From positions 419,513 to 483,512 of the forward strand of contig NZ_JAENIQ020000003.1 of the NCBI RefSeq assembly GCF_016595275.2: a stretch of 64,000 bases of DNA. Direction: 5' to 3'. The number at the start of each line of letters is the position of its first letter. The first letter of the stretch is position 1. Positions 9,223 through 17,721 of the stretch are shown here, in pieces. The position numbers and the translations under genes are program-made. The notes beneath the pieces were generated by a model that was given only the letters and a program-made list of their open reading frames with translations, made no database searches and was not told the DNA's origin. This stretch comes from Corynebacterium pygosceleis. GTDB lineage: Bacteria; Actinomycetota; Actinomycetes; Mycobacteriales; Mycobacteriaceae.

Positions 9223-10101
9223 CTAGTACACGGTCAGACCACGGGCCCGGAACTTCTCCCGCACGGCCTCCGTCGCTTCGGGGGACGGGGGTTTCGTGTC
9301 CTCCAGGCTGTAGTGCATGCCGAGTTCGTGCCACTTGTCCCGGCCCATGTTGTGGAACGGCAGCACCTCGACCCGCTCCACCGAGTCACTCCACCGGGAG
9401 ACGATGTCGCACACCTTGTCCACGTTGTCGGGGTCGTCGGTGAGTCCGGGCACGAGAACGAACCGGATCCAGATCTTCTTTCCGTGTGCCGCGAGGCGGT
9501 CACCGAAGTCGATGGTCGGCTGAAGTTCCCGGCCGGTCACGCGACGGTAGGTGTCCGGGTCCCCCGACTTCACGTCGAGGAGGAACAGGTCGATCGAGTC
9601 GAGGTCGGTGTCGGTCAACCGTGAACCGAGGTATCCGGAGGTGTCCACGGCGACGTGGATCCCGGCGTCGTGACAGGCTGTGAACACCCGCCGGGCGAAC
9701 GCGATCTGGAACAGCGGTTCGCCGCCCGAGATGGTCAGCCCACCGCCGGAGGCCCGGAACACCGCCCGGTAGCGCTTCACCTTGGCGATGATGTCCTCGG
9801 CGGTCTCCAGGGTGCCGGTCCGCATCTCCATCGTGTCCGGATTGTGGCAGTACCGGCACCGCAACGGGCAACCGGAGAGGAACAGCGTCATCCGGGTTCC
9901 CGGACCGTCGACCGCGGTCACCAGCTCCCAGGAGTGGACCAGGCCGACATCACCCGTGCGCCGGGCCGCGAACAGCTTGCCGCGGCCCTCGGCGTCGTCG
10001 GGCAGAACGGAATGGTCACCACCGATGCCCTCGGCGGTTCCCCGTATCCTCGGCCCCTCGGAGGGGGCGACGACGACGGGGGAGTTGATGCCGTCGGACA
10101 T
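9223..10101 (-). CDS. pflA: Pyruvate formate-lyase activating enzyme (radical SAM)
   Basis: Uses S-adenosylmethionine and a [4Fe-4S] cluster to abstract a hydrogen from the glycine of the pyruvate formate-lyase radical domain; works only without oxygen. The cluster motif CxxxCxxC is at Cys78, Cys82 and Cys85 (SGCPLRCRYCHNPD), and TISGGEPLF binds SAM. The 292-aa protein has an N-terminal extension of roughly 45 residues compared with the E. coli enzyme. Start ATG 10101 has a strong AAAGGAG site. It is the last gene of pflB–grcA–pflA, 44 bp after grcA, and ends tail-to-tail with recG. Confidence 0.96.
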   Translation of the reverse strand: MSDGINSPVVVAPSEGPRIRGTAEGIGGDHSVLPDDAEGRGKLFAARRTGDVGLVHSWELVTAVDGPGTRMTLFLSGCPLRCRYCHNPDTMEMRTGTLETAEDIIAKVKRYRAVFRASGGGLTISGGEPLFQIAFARRVFTACHDAGIHVAVDTSGYLGSRLTDTDLDSIDLFLLDVKSGDPDTYRRVTGRELQPTIDFGDRLAAHGKKIWIRFVLVPGLTDDPDNVDKVCDIVSRWSDSVERVEVLPFHNMGRDKWHELGMHYSLEDTKPPSPEATEAVREKFRARGLTVY

Positions 10102-10145
10102 GGTGCTCCTTTCCGTACGTCCGTTCCTCAGCGGGTTGTGGTGCG

Positions 10146-10397
10146 TCAGGCGCCCTCGTGGAACGTCCGGGAGATGACGTCGAGCTGCTGCTCCTTCGTC
10201 AACTTCACGAAGTTCACGGCGTATCCGGACACCCGGACGGTGAGGTTCGGGTACTTCTCGGGGTTCTCCACCGCGTCCTCGAGGGTCGAGCGGTCGAGGA
10301 CGTTGATGTTGGCGTGGTAGAGACCGGAACCGGAGTGGGTCGCGGCCCGGTTGGACTTCATGTCGGCGAGACGTTCGTCGAAGGAGAGTGAGGACAT
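10146..10397 (-). CDS. grcA: Stand-alone glycyl-radical domain of pyruvate formate-lyase (GrcA-like)
   Basis: An 83-aa protein that matches only the last part of E. coli PflB and the C-terminal part of GrcA (YfiD). Residues about 28-81 carry the domain: [20 protein letters not shown], then the radical loop RVSGYAV with the radical Gly at residue 58, then [14 protein letters not shown]. The first 25 or so residues are unlike either protein. It has its own strong ribosome site (AAAGGAG, 7 nt before the ATG) and is 44 bp from pflB, so it is a designed separate gene and not a frameshift artefact. In E. coli GrcA repairs oxygen-cut PflB; here PflB lacks this domain, so the protein is probably an essential subunit. 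Confidence 0.92.
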   Translation of the reverse strand: MSSLSFDERLADMKSNRAATHSGSGLYHANINVLDRSTLEDAVENPEKYPNLTVRVSGYAVNFVKLTKEQQLDVISRTFHEGA

Positions 10398-10441
10398 GGG
10401 TGGTGCTCCTTTACGTTGTGGTGGTTGGGGGGGGCTGTGGG

Positions 10442-12562
10442 TCAGTCGTTGTCATCGATGATGAATCCGGCGTCGAGGACACCGACGAGATTCCGGATGC
10501 GTTCATCGGGGGTCCGGCCGAGACCGGAGGGCGTGATGGTGTTGGTCAGGGAGATGCCGTCCAGGGCGTCGTTGTAGTCGAGCTTGCCGACCGACAGCAT
10601 CGAGGCGACCATGCCGTGCGAGTCGAGGGCGTTCTCCGGGTTCGCTCCCGGGGAGAACGGCGTACCGGCCTTGTGCCCGGAGGGGAAGGAACCCGTCGCC
10701 TTGCCGTACACGACGTTCGAGGTGATCGTCAGCACCGACTGGGTCGGGATGGCGTCCCGGTACATCGGGATCTCCTTGATCTTCGCCATGACGGTGTGCA
10801 CGATCGTCGCCGCGATGTCGTCGGCCCGGTCGTCGTCGTTGCCGTAGATCGGGAAGTCTCCCTCGGTGCGGTAGTCGACGATCAGCCCGGTCTCGTCCCG
10901 GACGGGGTAGACCTTCGCGTACCTGATCGCGGAGAGTGAGTCCGCGACGATGGACAGGCCGGCGATGCCGCAACCCATCGTGCGCTGGATGTCCGAGTCG
11001 TGCAGGGCCATCTCCACCGCCTCGTAGGCGTAGCGGTCGTGGCAGTAGTGGATGATGTTCAGGGCCTCGACGTAGGTGCCGATCACCCAGTCCAGCATGT
11101 CCTCGTACTTGTGCCACACCTCGTCGAAATCGAGCGGTCCGTCACCTTCGACGGGGGAGAAACCGTCGACGATCTGTTTGCCGGAGACCTCGTCCCGGCC
11201 GCCGTTCATGGCGTAGAGCAGTGCCTTGGCGGCGTTGACGCGGGCTCCGAAGAACTGCATCTGCTTGCCGACGGTCATGGGGGACACGCAGCAGGCGATC
11301 GCGGCGTCGTCACCCCAGTGGGAGCGGATCTGTTCGTCCGACTCGTACTGGATCGAGGAGGTCTCGATGGAGATCGCCGCGCAGAACTCCTTGTACCCCT
11401 CAGGCAGTGCCGGATCCCAGAACACCGTGATGTTCGGCTCGGGTGCCGGGCCGAGATTGCGCAGGGTCTGGAGCAGACGGAACGCGGTCTTCGTGACCAG
11501 GGGCCGACCGTCCTCACCGAACCCGGCGTCGGACCAGGTGGCCCAGTAGGGGTCGCCGGAGAAGATCTGGTCGTAGTCGATGGTGCGCAGGAACCGGACG
11601 ATCCGCAGTTTCAGGACGAGCTGGTCGATGAGCTCCTGCGCGTCCTCCTCGGTGATCCGACCCGCGGCCAGGTCACGTTCGACGTAGATGTCGAAGAACG
11701 GCGACAGGCGACCGAAGGACATCGCGGCACCGTCCTGGCTCTTCACCGAGGCGAGGTAGCCGAAGTAGGTCCACTGCACGGCCTCCTGTGCCGTGGTGGC
11801 GGGCCGGGAGATGTCGAACCCGTAGTCCGCCGCCATCTTCTTCAGCTTCTTCAGGGCCTTGATCTGTTCGGAGTGTTCCTCGCGGTAGCGGCACCAGTGC
11901 TCGCTGAACGGGTTCGATCCCACCGCGTGCTTCGCGGCCTCCTTGTCCTCGATGAGGCGGTCGACCCCGTAGAGAGCGACACGACGGTAGTCACCGATGA
12001 TGCGGCCGCGCCCGTAGGCGTCCGGGAGCCCGGTGACGATGTGGGAGGACCGGGCCGCGCGGATACGCGGGGTGTAGATCTCGAAGACGGCGTCGTTGTG
12101 GGTCTTGCGGTAGCGGGTGAAGATCTCCCTGATCCGCTCGTCGGGTTCCTTGCCCGCCTCACGGATGGCCTGTTCCACCATCCGCCAGCCGCCGTTGGGC
12201 ATCATCGCGCGTTTGAGCGGGACGTCCGTCTGCAGGCCGACGACGACATCGTCGTCGTCGGAGATGTAGCCGGCGGGGAAGGCGTCGATGTCGGCGGGGG
12301 TGTGCGTGTCGACGTCGTACACCCGCCGCCTGCGTTCCTCGGCGAGGTAGTCCTTCTCCAGGGTGTCCCAGATCCGCAGTGTCTTGGCGGTGGGACCGGA
12401 CAGAAATCCGGCGTCACCGGTGTAGGGGGTGTAGTTCCGCTGGACGAAGTCGCGGATGTCGATGGTGTCACACCAGGGACCGGGCTCGAAGCCCTCCCAG
12501 GCGGAATCGGTGTCGGTGCTTGCCGGGGCGAAGGTGGTCACGATCGCTTCAGACCTTTCCAT
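10442..12562 (-). CDS. pflB: Pyruvate formate-lyase catalytic subunit lacking the glycyl-radical domain
   Basis: Formate C-acetyltransferase: pyruvate + CoA to acetyl-CoA + formate under anoxia. The 706-aa chain follows E. coli PflB from AWEGF (21-25) and [11 protein letters not shown] through the active-site pair Cys424-Cys425 (AIACCVSPM), [16 protein letters not shown] and [10 protein letters not shown]. It ends at [12 protein letters not shown], just before the position where PflB enters its C-terminal radical domain; the RVSGYAV motif is absent and is coded by the next gene. Start uncertain: ATG 12562 is used; GTG 12541 (699 aa) has GAAAGG 12 nt upstream and is about as plausible. First gene of the pfl operon. 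Confidence 0.95.
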   Translation of the reverse strand: MERSEAIVTTFAPASTDTDSAWEGFEPGPWCDTIDIRDFVQRNYTPYTGDAGFLSGPTAKTLRIWDTLEKDYLAEERRRRVYDVDTHTPADIDAFPAGYISDDDDVVVGLQTDVPLKRAMMPNGGWRMVEQAIREAGKEPDERIREIFTRYRKTHNDAVFEIYTPRIRAARSSHIVTGLPDAYGRGRIIGDYRRVALYGVDRLIEDKEAAKHAVGSNPFSEHWCRYREEHSEQIKALKKLKKMAADYGFDISRPATTAQEAVQWTYFGYLASVKSQDGAAMSFGRLSPFFDIYVERDLAAGRITEEDAQELIDQLVLKLRIVRFLRTIDYDQIFSGDPYWATWSDAGFGEDGRPLVTKTAFRLLQTLRNLGPAPEPNITVFWDPALPEGYKEFCAAISIETSSIQYESDEQIRSHWGDDAAIACCVSPMTVGKQMQFFGARVNAAKALLYAMNGGRDEVSGKQIVDGFSPVEGDGPLDFDEVWHKYEDMLDWVIGTYVEALNIIHYCHDRYAYEAVEMALHDSDIQRTMGCGIAGLSIVADSLSAIRYAKVYPVRDETGLIVDYRTEGDFPIYGNDDDRADDIAATIVHTVMAKIKEIPMYRDAIPTQSVLTITSNVVYGKATGSFPSGHKAGTPFSPGANPENALDSHGMVASMLSVGKLDYNDALDGISLTNTITPSGLGRTPDERIRNLVGVLDAGFIIDDND

Positions 12563-13138
12563 GACTGGTGGATCCGCAATGATCCGGGTATCAGGTTCAC
12601 TCACGCGAACGAGCCCCATCCAGTTGGTGCACAGCTGGTGACCGTTCCGTCACGTTCGACCGTGTCCGTCCCCCCGACTGCGCGGTGGGAGCGGACCACG
12701 ATCCGCCAATGGTGAGCTCATCGCGTCCTCATCGTCGACGCTACGCCGGGACGGGATGCGACGCAGGCCGTGTCGGAGGTGCGGATACGGTGCGTGCTTC
12801 TCCTGTACCTGTCACACCGGGAAAACGGCAGGCAGATGGCCTGTGGAGCCCTTTTTTCCTGGCGGTGTGACCGTTCACCTGTGGTGGTCATCACCGGAGA
12901 TGGTGACCTGTGACGCAGCTGACCACCCCTGTTCAAGGGGGTCCGAACATCGTTCCGGTGAGCGCTCCCCGGGGATCCCCCGTGTGCGGGTGAGCGTGAA
13001 ACCGTCCACGGTGGGACGGGGCGGGGGAGGGAACCCGCGTGCCGTCCGCTCCCCGCCGGAGGGGCCTCGGACCCGACCACACCGCAGATCGACTCACACC
13101 CGATCATCCGTCTCCCGGGGTGCGATAGGCTGAACGCC
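12563..13138. other. Divergent intergenic region between pflB and the biotinyl-protein gene
   Basis: 576 bp with no convincing gene; short open frames here lack ribosome sites and family features. Seen in it: an inverted repeat GTGAC-N6-GTCAC at 12638-12653, an imperfect inverted repeat at 12886-12908 (GGTCATCACC / GATGGTGACC), and a hairpin CCCCT-GTTCA-AGGGG at 12926-12940. On the plus strand TAGGCT (13126-13131) is a good -10 for the leaderless gene at 13139. I could not place a confident promoter for pflB. The repeats are candidate operators for anaerobic control, which is inference only. Confidence 0.45.
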
Positions 13139-13351
13139 ATGAGAATCTGTGCTCCGTTCGCCGGGATCGTCCGTTACACGGTCGCGGACGGTGACCGCGT
13201 GGACACCGGGCATCCCGTCGCCGTCGTCGAGACGGTCAAACTTGAGGCACCCGTCGTGGCCCCGGGGCCCGGTGTCGTGCGTGCGCGGAGGTTCCCTGAC
13301 TTCGCGGACGTGACCGGCGGGGACGTGCTACTCGAACTGGAGGAGAACTGA
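13139..13351 (+). CDS. Small biotin/lipoyl-attachment domain protein
   Basis: A 70-aa protein made only of a biotinyl/lipoyl beta-barrel, of the kind annotated as biotin carboxyl carrier subunit of acyl-CoA carboxylases. The hairpin that carries the modified lysine reads VETVKLEAPVVAPGPG, with Lys34; the usual motif is EAMKME, so both Ala and Met positions differ. The fold ends at VTGGDVLLEL. It has TAGGCT 7 nt before the ATG (leaderless) and is followed after 1 bp by rsmD. No carboxylase subunit is nearby. Whether Lys34 is biotinylated cannot be seen from sequence. Confidence 0.82.
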   Translation: MRICAPFAGIVRYTVADGDRVDTGHPVAVVETVKLEAPVVAPGPGVVRARRFPDFADVTGGDVLLELEEN

Positions 13352-13352
13352 C

Positions 13353-14015
13353 ATGGGTCTGACCCGCATCATTTCCGGCGAAGCCCGGGGACGCAGGATC
13401 AAGGTACCGCCGGCCGGGACACGGCCGACCAGTGACCGGGCCCGGGAGGGGCTCTTCTCCTCGTTGCAGGTGAGATTCGGTTTCGCCGGGAAACGGGTCC
13501 TGGACCTGTTCGCGGGCTCGGGTGCGCTGGGGCTCGAAGCCGCCTCACGCGGTGCGGAGGAGGTCGTCCTCGTCGAGAACAACCGGGCCGCAGCGGACAC
13601 GATCCGGCACAACGCGACGGTGGTCGGTCACCCGAACGTCACCGTCGCGGAGATGAAGGCGTCCGTGTACGTCTCCGGCGCTCCGCGGGGTCACTTCGAC
13701 ATGGTTCTCGCGGATCCCCCCTACGATCTCGCCGATGAAGCGGTCGTGGAGATGCTGACCGCTCTGGTTCCCGCGCTCGCCGACGGTGCCGCCGTCGTCG
13801 TCGAACGGCACACCGATTCTCCGGAGACCGCCTGGCCGGACTGCTACGTGCCCACGACGCAGAAACTGAAGAAGAGGACCTACGGTCGGGCGAGAATGGA
13901 CATGGCGGTGTTCCACGCCGATCTCGTCGACACCGGCACCGGCGCCGACGGTTCCGCGGGCGCGCCGGGGGCCGGCACCGGTGCGGAGGCCGTGGACCAC
14001 GGGGAGGGCGAGTGA
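13353..14015 (+). CDS. rsmD: 16S rRNA (guanine(966)-N(2))-methyltransferase
   Basis: Methylates G966 of 16S rRNA in the small subunit using SAM. The 220-aa protein has the N-terminal family signature RIISGEARGRRIKVP (5-19) with TRPTSDRAREGLFSSL, the SAM-binding DLFAGSGALG (51-60) and the catalytic DPPY (121-124). The last 25 or so residues are a Gly/Ala/Asp-rich tail beyond the usual domain end. A GGAGGAG ribosome site overlaps the end of the preceding gene. Its stop overlaps the coaD start by 4 bp (GTGA), so translation is probably coupled. Confidence 0.95.
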   Translation: MGLTRIISGEARGRRIKVPPAGTRPTSDRAREGLFSSLQVRFGFAGKRVLDLFAGSGALGLEAASRGAEEVVLVENNRAAADTIRHNATVVGHPNVTVAEMKASVYVSGAPRGHFDMVLADPPYDLADEAVVEMLTALVPALADGAAVVVERHTDSPETAWPDCYVPTTQKLKKRTYGRARMDMAVFHADLVDTGTGADGSAGAPGAGTGAEAVDHGEGE

Positions 14016-14500
14016 CCGTGCGTGTCGTCTGCCCCGGCTCCTTCGATCCGGTCACCATGGGCCACCTGGACATCTTCCGTCGTGCCGCGGACCAGTTCGG
14101 TGAGGTGACGGTGCTCGTCACCGTCAACCCGAAGAAACAGGGTCTGTTCAGCATGGAGGAACGCGTCCGGCTCATCGAGGAAGCCGTGGACGGGATGCCC
14201 GGCATCACGGTGGACACCTGGTCCGGTCTGCTCGTCGACTACACCACCCGAAACGGTGTCACGGCCCTGGTCAAGGGCCTGCGTTCCGGGATCGACTACG
14301 AGTACGAGCTGCCGATGGCGCAGATCAACCGCCGGTTGTCCGGCGTGGACACCTTCTTCCTCCTCACCGACCCGAAGTACGGTTACATCTCCTCCACCCT
14401 CTGCAAGGAGGTGGCGCGCCACGGAGGTGACGTCTCGGGCATCCTCCCGCCGAACGTCGCCACCGAGATCCGGGCGAAGTTCGCCGGCGACGTGAGCTGA
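14012..14500 (+). CDS. coaD: Pantetheine-phosphate adenylyltransferase
   Basis: Transfers AMP from ATP to 4'-phosphopantetheine, the fourth step of coenzyme A synthesis. The 162-aa protein has the nucleotidyltransferase motif CPGSFDPVTMGH (7-18) with the phosphate-binding His18, and the C-terminal ISSTLCKEVARHGGDVSGILPP. Length is typical. Starts at GTG 14012 inside the rsmD stop. coaE, the last CoA gene, is elsewhere in the window (28574). Confidence 0.97.
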   Translation: MTVRVVCPGSFDPVTMGHLDIFRRAADQFGEVTVLVTVNPKKQGLFSMEERVRLIEEAVDGMPGITVDTWSGLLVDYTTRNGVTALVKGLRSGIDYEYELPMAQINRRLSGVDTFFLLTDPKYGYISSTLCKEVARHGGDVSGILPPNVATEIRAKFAGDVS

Positions 14501-14950
14501 GCGGACGTCCGGGGCCGGTGTGCCCGGGTTGCCGTCAACGGTCCGGTGGGGACCGTCCCGACTCCGGAGGTCACGGTGTCGCTCGTGAGGTCTCCCCGGC
14601 GCGCTGCCGACGGAACGGATCGTCGGAGGCCTCCTCATGCTGTGTCACGGCTGTGTGGACCGGTGGCGGTGGTGTCGGGTCGCGTCCGGAGGATCTCATC
14701 CGGACCGGGGGTGCGGATCTCCGGTCGTGCGCCGTGAGACCGGACAGGAACGGGCGTTTCTCCGTTGAATCAGTGGCGCGGGGGCCTGGGTTCCACCCCT
14801 GATGGGGGAATCGCCGGTGCCGCCGGACGCCGTTCCCGGTATCGGACTCCGAGGAATAGTCGCAGCGTACGGGGGCTGCACAACGGTGTAAGAGGGTTCG
14901 GTCCGGTGCCGGACGCGGAGATTCACCGGCGTGGCTGTAGCATTCCCCGC
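14501..14950. other. Intergenic region coaD to TSUP permease gene
   Basis: 450 bp with no gene I can support. The only clear element is TAGCAT at 14938-14943, 7 nt before the ATG at 14951, which fits a leaderless -10. An open frame reaching back to 14765 on the plus strand is just an upstream extension of the permease frame without a ribosome site. Confidence 0.4.
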
Positions 14951-15706
14951 ATGAGTGTTCTCGCCACCGTCTCGATCACGGTGACCATTGTGATCCTGGG
15001 GTCCTGTCTGCAGCGGATCTCGGGCATGGGATTCGGTCTGCTCGTCGTCCCCGTCCTCGCGATGCTCCTCGGACCCGCCGACGGTGTCCTCGTGGTCAAC
15101 GCACTCGCCGCGGTGAACGCCGCGCTGACGACCTGGACGGTGCGGGAATACGTCGACTGGAGGAGGGTCAGGCTCCTGGCTCTCCCGCTTCTCCTCGGTG
15201 CGTTCCCGGGTGTGTTCCTCATCCGGGCGATCAACGCCGCACCGTTGCAGATCATCGTCGGTGTTCTCCTCCTCGTGGCACTCGCCGTGGTGCTCGGGGG
15301 AGGTCGGCGCATCCCCGAGGTCTCCGGGAACGGGAGCCTTTTCGGTGCGGGTGTCATCGCCGGTTTCATGAACACCCTCGCAGGCGCGGCGGGCCCTGCG
15401 GTCACCGTCTACGCACAGGCGGCCCGGTGGCAGCACCAGATGCTCGCTGCGACCCTGCAACCGATTTTCGTGATCTCGGGCGGACTGTCCTTCATCCTGA
15501 AGATCATCCTCGGGGCGAGTTCCGTCACCGCGGTTCCCCCGGTTCTCTGGCCGGTGGCCTTCGTCGGTATGCTCGTCGGCATTTTCGGCGGGACGATGCT
15601 GTCCCGGGTCATTCCCCGTGAGGTCGCCCGTCGGATCGCGTTGACCGTCGCCGGTCTCGGGGGAGTCACCGCGATCATCCAGGGAATCACCTCTCTGGGG
15701 TCCTGA
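14951..15706 (+). CDS. TSUP family (TauE/SafE) membrane permease
   Basis: A 251-aa membrane protein with about eight hydrophobic segments in the two-repeat layout of the TauE/SafE family (for example GFGLLVVPVLAMLLGPADGVLV early and GFMNTLAGAAGPAVTVYA at the start of the second half). Members export small organosulfur anions, sulfite or organic acids; substrate here is unknown. It begins at the ATG with TAGCAT 7 nt upstream and has no ribosome site, so it is probably leaderless. It stands alone between coaD and the ABC transporter and is probably its own transcription unit. Confidence 0.85.
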   Translation: MSVLATVSITVTIVILGSCLQRISGMGFGLLVVPVLAMLLGPADGVLVVNALAAVNAALTTWTVREYVDWRRVRLLALPLLLGAFPGVFLIRAINAAPLQIIVGVLLLVALAVVLGGGRRIPEVSGNGSLFGAGVIAGFMNTLAGAAGPAVTVYAQAARWQHQMLAATLQPIFVISGGLSFILKIILGASSVTAVPPVLWPVAFVGMLVGIFGGTMLSRVIPREVARRIALTVAGLGGVTAIIQGITSLGS

Positions 15707-15962
15707 TCCCGATGGCCGCCGGGCCGGTGTCCGGGCCCGGGCTCCGTGACCACACGGACGGGGCGGTGTCTGTCGGGCGGGGCCACGCCGGGAAGCCGGT
15801 GCGGGAGTGCCCCGTGCACCGAATCCGAGGTTGACCGACGGAGGCATCCGGGGGAACACACGGGAGAGGGGCACCACGGGACCTGGTGGGGCCCGTGTCT
15901 GACCCCGTCGAACGTTTTCGTGGGGCCCTCGCCCGTGCCGGGCCGAACGCGGCCCCGGTCGA

Positions 15963-16727
15963 TCAGAGAAGTGAGGAGAGGAAAGCCTGCGTACGTTCGT
16001 GCTGCGGGTTCGAGATCACCTGGGAGGGCGGCCCGGCCTCGACGACGACACCCGCGTCCATGAACGCGACCTGATCGGCCACCTCGCGGGCGAATCCCAT
16101 CTCGTGTGTGACGACGAGCATGGTCATGCCGTCGGCGGCGAGCTGTTTCATCACCCCGAGAACCTCACCGACGAGTTCGGGGTCGAGCGCGGAGGTCGGC
16201 TCGTCGAAGAGCATCAGCTTCGGATCCATCGCGACCGCACGGGCGATGGCGACCCGCTGCTGCTGTCCACCGGAGAGCTGGACGGGGTAGGCGTCGGCCT
16301 TGTGGACGAGGCCCACCTGATCGAGCAGTTCGAGTGCCTTCTTCCGGGCCTGCGCCGCAGGGACGCCCTTGACCTGGATGGGAGCCTCGATGATGTTCTC
16401 GATGACGGTGCGGTGGGGGAAGAGGTTGAAGCTCTGGAACACCATACCGATGTCGGCACGTTGGCGGGCGGCCTCCTTCTCGGAGATCTCGTGGAGGACA
16501 CCGTCCCGTTCGCGGTAGCCGATGAGTTCACCGTCGACGTAGAGGCGACCCGCGTTGAACTTCTCCAGGTGGTTCACACACCGCAGCATCGTTGATTTAC
16601 CGGAGCCGGAGGGGCCGATGAGGCAGGTCACGGATCCTCTGGGTACCTGGAGATCAATGCCCTTGAGCACCTGGAGCTGTCCGAAGCTCTTGCACACCTG
16701 CTGCGCGTCGATCATGAGGTCAGTCAT
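15963..16727 (-). CDS. Polar amino acid ABC transporter, ATP-binding protein (GlnQ-like)
   Basis: ATPase of a polar amino-acid importer. The 254-aa protein has Walker A GPSGSGKS (38-45), the Q-loop, the signature [14 protein letters not shown] (151-164) and Walker B LMLFDEP (171-177) followed by [12 protein letters not shown], the form typical of GlnQ/HisP/ArtP. It is the last gene of a binding protein–permease–ATPase operon on the minus strand (9 bp after the permease). C. glutamicum carries a similar transporter between coaD and polA. The exact amino acid cannot be read from sequence. Confidence 0.93.
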   Translation of the reverse strand: MTDLMIDAQQVCKSFGQLQVLKGIDLQVPRGSVTCLIGPSGSGKSTMLRCVNHLEKFNAGRLYVDGELIGYRERDGVLHEISEKEAARQRADIGMVFQSFNLFPHRTVIENIIEAPIQVKGVPAAQARKKALELLDQVGLVHKADAYPVQLSGGQQQRVAIARAVAMDPKLMLFDEPTSALDPELVGEVLGVMKQLAADGMTMLVVTHEMGFAREVADQVAFMDAGVVVEAGPPSQVISNPQHERTQAFLSSLL

Positions 16728-16736
16728 GGGGTAGTC

Positions 16737-17660
16737 CTACTTCGTGTTCGGGGAGACGGTGATGTTGCTGGGCGGGACGCCCTCGGCGTCGGCGAGTGCC
16801 GCGAGCTGACGGGACGACAGTTCCCGCGAGGATCCCCGGGCGAAATGCCGCTCGAGGTAGTACTGGCCGACCATGAGCACCGAGGTGATGACGAGGTACC
16901 AGGTCGCCGCGACCATGAGCATGGGGACCGGCTGGAAGAGACTGTTGGCGATGTCCATGGAGCGGCCGAAGAGCTCCAGCGTGTAGGGCACCGCGACGAC
17001 GAGTGACGTCGTCTTCAGCATGGAGATGAGTTCGTTGCCCGTCGGCGGGATGATGATGCGCATCGCCTGCGGGAGGATCGTCCGTCGGATCGTCTGCCAC
17101 CAGCTCATGCCGAGCGCCTTCGAGGCCTCGGTCTGTCCCTCTGGCACCGCCTGGATACCGGCACGGACGATCTCCGCCATGTACGCGGATTCGTTGAGTC
17201 CGAGGCCGATGACGGCCAGGAAGAACGTGTTCTGGAGGAGCGTCGCGACGTCGATCTCGGTGAAACCGACGTTCACCGTCTGGTACAGCGTGCCGAGGAG
17301 CCCCCAGAACACCAGCTGAACGTACACCGGGGTCCCCCGGAAGATCCAGAGGTAGAGCCAGGACACGTAGCGCATGACCGGGTTCGGCGACATCCGGAGA
17401 ACGGCCGTGATCGCGCCGAGGACGACACCGATGATCATGGCGAGGACCGTCAGGAGGATGGTCCGTCCCGCGGCGGTGAGAATGCGCGTGTCGAAGACGT
17501 AACTGCGGTAGACGTCCCAGGAGAACGCCTCGTTGGTGGCTACCGAGTACAGGACACCTGCGGCGAGGAGGAGTAGGAGGGCGGATGCGATCCAGCGGCC
17601 CGGATGGCGCAGCTGCTTCGCCTCGATCGGCTTCGGCGCCGTGGCGGTGGTGTGTGACAT
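16737..17660 (-). CDS. Polar amino acid ABC transporter, permease
   Basis: Inner-membrane permease of the HisM/GlnP type, 307 aa. After an N-terminal helix (about 25-43) come four or five more helices; the EAA-type coupling loop for the ATPase is EASKALGMSWWQTIRRTILPQAMR, and GTPVYVQL with NESAYMAEIVRAGI are typical of the amino-acid subfamily. It has a soluble C-terminal tail of about 35 residues. Because only one permease gene is present, it probably acts as a homodimer. The binding-protein gene lies 61 bp upstream and the ATPase follows. Confidence 0.92.
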   Translation of the reverse strand: MSHTTATAPKPIEAKQLRHPGRWIASALLLLLAAGVLYSVATNEAFSWDVYRSYVFDTRILTAAGRTILLTVLAMIIGVVLGAITAVLRMSPNPVMRYVSWLYLWIFRGTPVYVQLVFWGLLGTLYQTVNVGFTEIDVATLLQNTFFLAVIGLGLNESAYMAEIVRAGIQAVPEGQTEASKALGMSWWQTIRRTILPQAMRIIIPPTGNELISMLKTTSLVVAVPYTLELFGRSMDIANSLFQPVPMLMVAATWYLVITSVLMVGQYYLERHFARGSSRELSSRQLAALADAEGVPPSNITVSPNTK

Positions 17661-17721
17661 GTGGATCCTCTGTGTCTCTCTGGGGTCCGTGAGAAGTGGG
17701 ACGGGTGCGGTGACGGGTGTG

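Noticed and set aside
10398..10441. Possible frameshift or sequencing error splitting pflB from its radical domain
   Set aside because: The 44-bp gap has a proper stop, a strong AAAGGAG site and an ATG, and the small protein has its own N-terminal segment, so it is a real separate gene.
12868..12881. TGTGACCGTTCACC as a GlxR or Rex site in the pfl region
   Set aside because: The spacing between GTGA and TCAC is 4 bp; GlxR and Rex need 6.
12756..13133. 125-codon open frame on the plus strand before the biotinyl gene
   Set aside because: No ribosome site, Arg/Pro-rich composition typical of random high-GC frames, and no family features.
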